Source: Gilliamella intestini (GTDB taxonomy: Bacteria; Pseudomonadota; Gammaproteobacteria; Enterobacterales; Orbaceae). Taken from it: a DNA stretch of 46,703 bases. Within the stretch, counting starts at the first letter, position 1. Each line of letters opens with the position of its first letter. Shown here in pieces: positions 42,486-46,703 of the stretch. The DNA lies in the NCBI RefSeq assembly GCF_900094935.1, contig NZ_FMBA01000017.1, positions 1 to 46,703 of the forward strand, given 5' to 3'. The notes below the pieces were generated by a model that was not told the origin of the DNA, did no database searches, and was given only the letters and a program-made list of their open reading frames with translations. The position numbers and the translations under genes are program-made.

Positions 42486-43004
42486 ATGTTAACAAAAGAA
42501 ATGGTCAAAAAACTCAATGACCAGTTAAATTTAGAATTCTATTCTTCAAATCTTTATCTACAAATGAGCGCATGGTGCGATGATCAAAATTTTCCTTCTT
42601 TTGGTAAATTTTTAAGAGATCACGCAGGTGAAGAACGTCAACACATGGAACGCTTATTTGACTATGTTTTAGATTGTGGATCATTGGCACTGATTGGCAA
42701 AATTGATGCACCAGAATCAAAATTTAAATCATTATTAGAAGTTTTCCAAGTTGCTTATAAGCATGAACTAAAAATTACTAAAGAAATTAATGAGTTGGTT
42801 GATTATGCTTTAACACAAAAAGATTTTTCGACGTTTAACTTTTTGCAATGGTATGTATCAGAACAACATGAAGAAGAAAAACTCTTCAAAAGTATTGTCG
42901 ATAAACTTGAATTAGTTGGTGAAAATAAACGCGATTTATTCTTTATGGACAAGGATTTCAATAAAACTTTAAGCGAGTCAGGCTTGCTTAGCACAAACGA
43001 ATAA
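42486..43004 (+). CDS. ftnA: Ferritin (non-haem)
   Basis: This 172-residue iron-storage protein forms a 24-subunit shell. Ferroxidase residues Glu17, Glu50 and His53 are in place (NLEFYSSNLYL, GEERQHMERLF), and the third helix has SEQHEEEKLF. The length is typical (165-175). GAGGTAAG lies upstream of the ATG as SD. It is not adjacent to the isc cluster but shares iron metabolism with it. Confidence 0.97.
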   Translation: MLTKEMVKKLNDQLNLEFYSSNLYLQMSAWCDDQNFPSFGKFLRDHAGEERQHMERLFDYVLDCGSLALIGKIDAPESKFKSLLEVFQVAYKHELKITKEINELVDYALTQKDFSTFNFLQWYVSEQHEEEKLFKSIVDKLELVGENKRDLFFMDKDFNKTLSESGLLSTNE

Positions 43005-43022
43005 TCAACAAATTGTATCTAT

Positions 43023-43045
43023 TTGCCACATTAATGGTGTGGCAA
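43023..43045. terminator. Hairpin between ftnA and the phosphopantetheinyl transferase gene
   Basis: A perfect eight-bp stem (TTGCCACA / TGTGGCAA) with a seven-base loop lies between convergent genes. The flanking T runs are weak, so it is only a probable terminator. Confidence 0.6.
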
Positions 43046-43056
43046 TGTTCTATTCT

Positions 43057-43674
43057 TTAAGATTGCAACTTCAATTGTGTAATTGGCACATCACAATTAA
43101 CTGCAAGGTGAACATCATCAATTTGTTGATATTGAAAATAAAAATGCTTGGCAAAAGGTGAACTAATTATATTCTTATCTAAATCAACATTAACCGACTT
43201 AATTTGCCAAACGCCTTTAGCATATAACTTTAATGCAGATTCCTTTAATGTCCAAAGCTGCCAAAAAGCTTTTAAAGAATCCTCTTGTTTAATCATCCAT
43301 TGATATTCGTCATCAGCAAAAAAATTTTTAGCTACTTTCAAATAATTTTTTCGTGGACGTGCTACTTCGATATCTAAACCAACCTTACCTACTAACGAAA
43401 TCGCAACTGCTACCCAATCTTGGCTATGACTAATATTAAAATCTGGTAAGTGTGACTCTAAAAAAGAGGGACGACCATTATCTCCAACCTTAATAACAGG
43501 TAACATCGAAATATCACAGTATTGTTTAAGCAAATGAGCCAAAATTGAACGGCAAACTAAAAACTGTTTTTTACGTTGTCCACTTAAATTATTTGCTTCA
43601 TTAAGAAGCGTTTGAGGCAACAGTGAAAAATTAATGTCAGCATCCTTAAGACAAGCAAGTTGAACAATTAGCAT
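43057..43674 (-). CDS. acpT: 4'-phosphopantetheinyl transferase (Sfp/AcpT type)
   Basis: The 205-residue enzyme attaches the phosphopantetheine arm of CoA to carrier proteins. Signature motifs are GLDIEVARP (Mg-binding Asp and Glu) and FWQLWTLKESALKLYAKG. I chose the ATG at 43674 over a TTG at 43683; neither has a good SD. It resembles AcpT/HetI-type stand-alone enzymes. The symbol is by similarity only, since Sfp-type enzymes vary in target. Confidence 0.85.
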   Translation of the reverse strand: MLIVQLACLKDADINFSLLPQTLLNEANNLSGQRKKQFLVCRSILAHLLKQYCDISMLPVIKVGDNGRPSFLESHLPDFNISHSQDWVAVAISLVGKVGLDIEVARPRKNYLKVAKNFFADDEYQWMIKQEDSLKAFWQLWTLKESALKLYAKGVWQIKSVNVDLDKNIISSPFAKHFYFQYQQIDDVHLAVNCDVPITQLKLQS

Positions 43675-43794
43675 AATTGGCAAGAAAATATTAATAAAAT
43701 TTATTTTTTACTATTTTAACAGCATGCTATGCTAACTGTTATCAAAATTAATAAAAATATCAACCTTAATAAATAGTAGCAAGGGTGTATCATT

Positions 43795-44976
43795 ATGTCA
43801 TTACCAACAAAATTAGTTCATGCAGGACGTAAAAAGCGTTATACACAAGGCGCTGTTAATTCGGTTATTCAACGTGCATCATCATTGGTTTTTGATTCAA
43901 TTGAAACAAAAAAAGAAGCCACCAAAAACCGTGCCAATGGTGCATTATTTTATGGACGCCGTGGTACATTAACTCATTTTGCGCTACAAGATGCGATGGT
44001 TGAAATCGAAGGTGGAGCTGGTTGCTATCTATACCCTTGTGGCGCAGCCGCCATAGCTAATGCCATTTTAGCTTTTGTTCAAGCTGGCGATCATATATTA
44101 GTGTCTGAAGCCGCTTACGAGCCTACTCAAGAATTTTGCCAGCAAATTTTAAAAAATTTTGGTGTTGAAACAGATTACTTTACGCCATTAGTGGGTCGCA
44201 ATATTAAAAATCAAATTAAGCCCAATACCAAAGTCGTATTTTTAGAATCACCAAGCTCAATTACGATGGAAATTCATGATATTCCTTCAATGGTTAAAGC
44301 AATTCGCAGCGTCAATCCAGAAATTATTATTATGATCGATAATACATGGAGCGCTGGCGTATTATTTAAAGCATTAGATCATGATATTGATATCTCAATA
44401 CAAGCAGGTACTAAATACCTAATCGGTCATTCTGATGCCATGATAGGCACCGCTGTTGCTAACCAACGCTGTTGGGAAAAATTACGCGAACGTTCTTACT
44501 TAATGGGACAAATGTGTGATGCGGATACCGCTTATATAGCCACACGAGGATTGCGAACATTAGCAATACGATTAAAACAACATTACGAAAGTGGCATAAA
44601 AATTGCTAAATGGTTAGCTAATCATCCTAAAGTTGCTACCGTCAATCATCCAGCATTAGAAAGTTGTAAGGGGCATGAATTTTTTAAACGTGATTTTTCA
44701 GGTGCAAGTGGATTATTTTCTTTTGTACTCAAAGATCGATTAACTGACGAGCAATTATCTGATTTCATTGACAATTTAACTTATTTTTCAATGGCTTATT
44801 CATGGGGTGGTTTTGAATCATTAATTTTAGCTAATCAACCCGAAGAACTAGCAAAAATTAGACCTGTATCTGGTATTGATTTTAAAGGAACTTTAATTCG
44901 TCTTCATATAGGGCTTGAAGATCCCGATGATTTAATTGCCGATCTTGCTGCTGGTTTAGACAGAATCAAGCAATAA
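43795..44976 (+). CDS. metC: Cystathionine beta-lyase
   Basis: This 393-residue PLP enzyme splits cystathionine to homocysteine in methionine synthesis. The PLP lysine is Lys207 in [14 protein letters not shown]. Other family motifs are [13 protein letters not shown] near 52 and [20 protein letters not shown] near 180. The length and the SWGGFESL motif near the C-terminus fit MetC rather than MetB. I saw no MetJ box pair by eye upstream. Confidence 0.95.
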   Translation: MSLPTKLVHAGRKKRYTQGAVNSVIQRASSLVFDSIETKKEATKNRANGALFYGRRGTLTHFALQDAMVEIEGGAGCYLYPCGAAAIANAILAFVQAGDHILVSEAAYEPTQEFCQQILKNFGVETDYFTPLVGRNIKNQIKPNTKVVFLESPSSITMEIHDIPSMVKAIRSVNPEIIIMIDNTWSAGVLFKALDHDIDISIQAGTKYLIGHSDAMIGTAVANQRCWEKLRERSYLMGQMCDADTAYIATRGLRTLAIRLKQHYESGIKIAKWLANHPKVATVNHPALESCKGHEFFKRDFSGASGLFSFVLKDRLTDEQLSDFIDNLTYFSMAYSWGGFESLILANQPEELAKIRPVSGIDFKGTLIRLHIGLEDPDDLIADLAAGLDRIKQ

Positions 44977-45033
44977 AAAATGAATCTATATAAAGCCAAT
45001 GCATTACCAATGTTTAGCATAATTAAGTAGAAG

Positions 45034-46344
45034 ATGAATAATCAAAACCAAATCACGTGTGACGAAATAATAAAACAAACAGTTTTTCATAATATAAAAC
45101 ACCACAAAGCGCTACTGGTTGCATATAGTGGTGGTGTTGACTCAACGGTATTAATGCATGTGCTTGTTAAGCTTAAACAACAATTGTTACCAAATTTAAA
45201 GCTAAGAGCGATCTATATTCATCATGGTTTGAGTTGCAATGCTGACAACTGGGCAACGCATTGCTGGCAACAATGCCAAACATGGCAAGTTCCAATAATT
45301 ATTGAAAAAGTCAGACTTGATCCCATAGCGGGTAATATTGAAGAGCAAGCTAGAAATGCACGTTACCAAGCAATATATCGCCATCTAAAAGATAATGAAA
45401 CGTTATGCACAGCTCAACATCTTGATGATCAATGTGAAACTTTCTTCTTGGCATTGAAACGTGGTAGTGGACCTGCGGGATTGTCCGCTATGCCACAGGA
45501 AAATCAACAACATCTTCGACCTTTATTAACAATATCACGATCACAAATTGAAACTTATGCGAATAAACATCAACTCAATTGGATAGAAGATGAAAGCAAC
45601 CAAGATGATCACTACGACCGTAATTTTTTACGCTTAAAAGTCTTACCAATCCTTAATCAACGCTGGCCACATTTTTCGCAAATGGTTGCACGCAGTGCGG
45701 AATTATGTCAACAACAAGAAACGTTAATCAATGAGTTATTATTGGCAGAGTTTAAGCAAGTTATCACCGAACAAAATCAACTGGCTATTGCACCATTAAT
45801 GGACTATTCCGAGTATAAACGAAATGCAATTTTACGCATGTGGTTTAAACACAATCATATTAATATGCCAACACGCCAACAAATAACATTAATTTGGCAA
45901 ACCGTTGTATTAGCAAAAGAAGATGCCAATCCGCAATTTATCTTTAATAACCAACAAGTTCGCCGTTATCAAAATCAACTCTATTTGTTACCATTATATC
46001 AAGATATTGAACAGCAAATCCTAAACTGGGATTTAGCATTGGCATTAACACTTCCAGATAATGTTGGTAAATTACAAGTTAATTATCAAACTGATTTATG
46101 TTGCCGATTACCACAAGCAGATGAAAAAATCACCGTACGATTCCATGCTCAAGGAAAATTTCAAATTGTTAATCGTCATGGTTCGCGATCAATAAAAAAA
46201 CTATGGCAAGAGCATAATATTCCACCATGGATGCGAACTCGAATCCCTCTGATTTACTACAACGAACAACTGATTTGCGCAGTAGGCGTTTTTGTTACTA
46301 AACAAGGGCTGGGTTCACAAATCGGTTTTAAGCTAATCATCTAG
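45034..46344 (+). CDS. tilS: tRNA(Ile)-lysidine synthetase
   Basis: This 436-residue enzyme modifies C34 of the minor tRNA(Ile) to lysidine so that it reads AUA. The N-type ATP pyrophosphatase motif YSGGVDSTVL is at 31-40. The TilS-specific middle domain follows (ESNQDDHYDRNFLRLKVLP at about 190-208), and then a C-terminal domain with the LWQEHNIPPWMRTRIPLIY block. The length equals the E. coli enzyme (432). Confidence 0.97.
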   Translation: MNNQNQITCDEIIKQTVFHNIKHHKALLVAYSGGVDSTVLMHVLVKLKQQLLPNLKLRAIYIHHGLSCNADNWATHCWQQCQTWQVPIIIEKVRLDPIAGNIEEQARNARYQAIYRHLKDNETLCTAQHLDDQCETFFLALKRGSGPAGLSAMPQENQQHLRPLLTISRSQIETYANKHQLNWIEDESNQDDHYDRNFLRLKVLPILNQRWPHFSQMVARSAELCQQQETLINELLLAEFKQVITEQNQLAIAPLMDYSEYKRNAILRMWFKHNHINMPTRQQITLIWQTVVLAKEDANPQFIFNNQQVRRYQNQLYLLPLYQDIEQQILNWDLALALTLPDNVGKLQVNYQTDLCCRLPQADEKITVRFHAQGKFQIVNRHGSRSIKKLWQEHNIPPWMRTRIPLIYYNEQLICAVGVFVTKQGLGSQIGFKLII

Positions 46345-46362
46345 TATCAAACCAAAACAAAT

Positions 46363-46384
46363 AAGGAGGCAAATTCGCCCCCTT
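46363..46384 (+). terminator. Probable terminator after tilS
   Basis: AAGGAGGC pairs with GCCCCCTT with one mismatch and a six-base loop. The stem can be extended with ACAAAT/ATTTGT around a bulge, which would run into the IS481 end. A long T tail is absent. Confidence 0.5.
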
Positions 46385-46388
46385 GATT

Positions 46389-46703
46389 TGTAATAGTCTT
46401 TACTTAATCTGACATTTAAGTTATTTTATAACACAAAAAGGAGAGTCAGAAATGAATCAAACCGCCAAAATCATTAAACCTAAATTAGGACTACTAGAAT
46501 TAGCTAAGCAACTCGGTAACGTTCAACAAGCTTGCAAAGTCATGGGATACAGTCGAGATAGCTATTATCGCTTTAAAAAACTGTATGAGCAAGGGGGTGA
46601 GCTTGCGCTTCAAGAAATCAGTCGTAAAAAGCCTATCGAAAAAAATCGGGTAGAGCCACATATAGAACAAGCCGTTGTCAATATGGCCTATGAATATCCA
46701 GCT
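46389..46703 (+). mobile_element. IS481-family insertion sequence, left part (cut by window edge)
   Basis: The probable left end starts at 46389 (TGTAATAGTCTTTACTTAAT), a terminus style known in this family. The transposase gene begins 63 bp inside. The right end is outside the window, so boundaries and intactness are inferred. Confidence 0.65.
46452..46703 (+). CDS. IS481-family transposase, N-terminal 84 residues (partial)
   Basis: The frame starts at an ATG with AGGAGA upstream and stays open to the window edge. It begins [20 protein letters not shown], and the helix-turn-helix is in [19 protein letters not shown]. The ISRKKP and [14 protein letters not shown] blocks match the N-terminal part of IS481-type transposases, before the integrase DDE core. 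The catalytic part is not in the window. Confidence 0.88.
   Translation, partial: MNQTAKIIKPKLGLLELAKQLGNVQQACKVMGYSRDSYYRFKKLYEQGGELALQEISRKKPIEKNRVEPHIEQAVVNMAYEYPA

Overview
The window looks like a chromosomal segment of an AT-rich gammaproteobacterium. Gene content and order point to the Orbaceae (the Gilliamella/Frischella/Orbus group of insect-gut bacteria). Evidence includes a complete S10-spc-alpha ribosomal supercluster, an iscRSUA-hscBA-fdx operon, slt-trpR, gntX-nfuA, a TehB with a fused N-terminal domain, a PepB aminopeptidase and a YfbS-type transporter. The family assignment is inferred from general gene content and composition; no database search was possible.

Region 1 (1-7670) is accessory DNA. 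The truncated 5' part of an IS5-family transposase (minus strand) ends 14 bp before a run of small, very AT-rich genes that look like immunity genes of polymorphic toxins. Broken toxin 3' tails lie between them. The one intact toxin (2916-4514) joins a DUF4280 PAAR-like spike-tip domain, a Gly/Ala-rich pre-toxin segment, a HINT autoprocessing domain and a C-terminal HNH/EndoVII-like nuclease. It is followed by a HEAT-repeat gene and an acidic gene, both probable immunity genes. A 202-residue immunity-like gene occurs twice (345-953 and 6491-7099). A short coding motif (LVIKNPERNAEAIARAG) occurs three times as a seam between cassettes. Nine consecutive C bases lie just upstream of the toxin gene.

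Region 2 (7681-14998) holds mostly plus-strand housekeeping genes: a YfbS-like permease, a small membrane protein with an internal 93-bp duplication, fmt without its usual def/rsmB partners, tehB (minus strand), fabI, slyD, radC and slyX. Several strong hairpin terminators are visible.

Region 3 (15149-29156, minus strand) is the ribosomal supercluster in the E. coli order, rpsJ through rplQ, with secY and rpoA. Promoters are visible before rpsJ, before rplN (after a hairpin that closes the S10 part) and before rpsM, which keeps the GTG start known from E. coli.

Region 4 (29297-34574, minus strand) is the complete ISC iron-sulfur operon, with a plausible IscR-controlled promoter before iscR. 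Region 5 (34676-46344) holds slt-trpR, rob, gntX-nfuA, ppiA, pepB, a tyrosine phosphatase, ftnA, a phosphopantetheinyl transferase, metC and tilS. The window ends inside the 5' part of an IS481-family element (46389-46703), so the conserved block is bounded by accessory DNA or insertion sequences on both sides.
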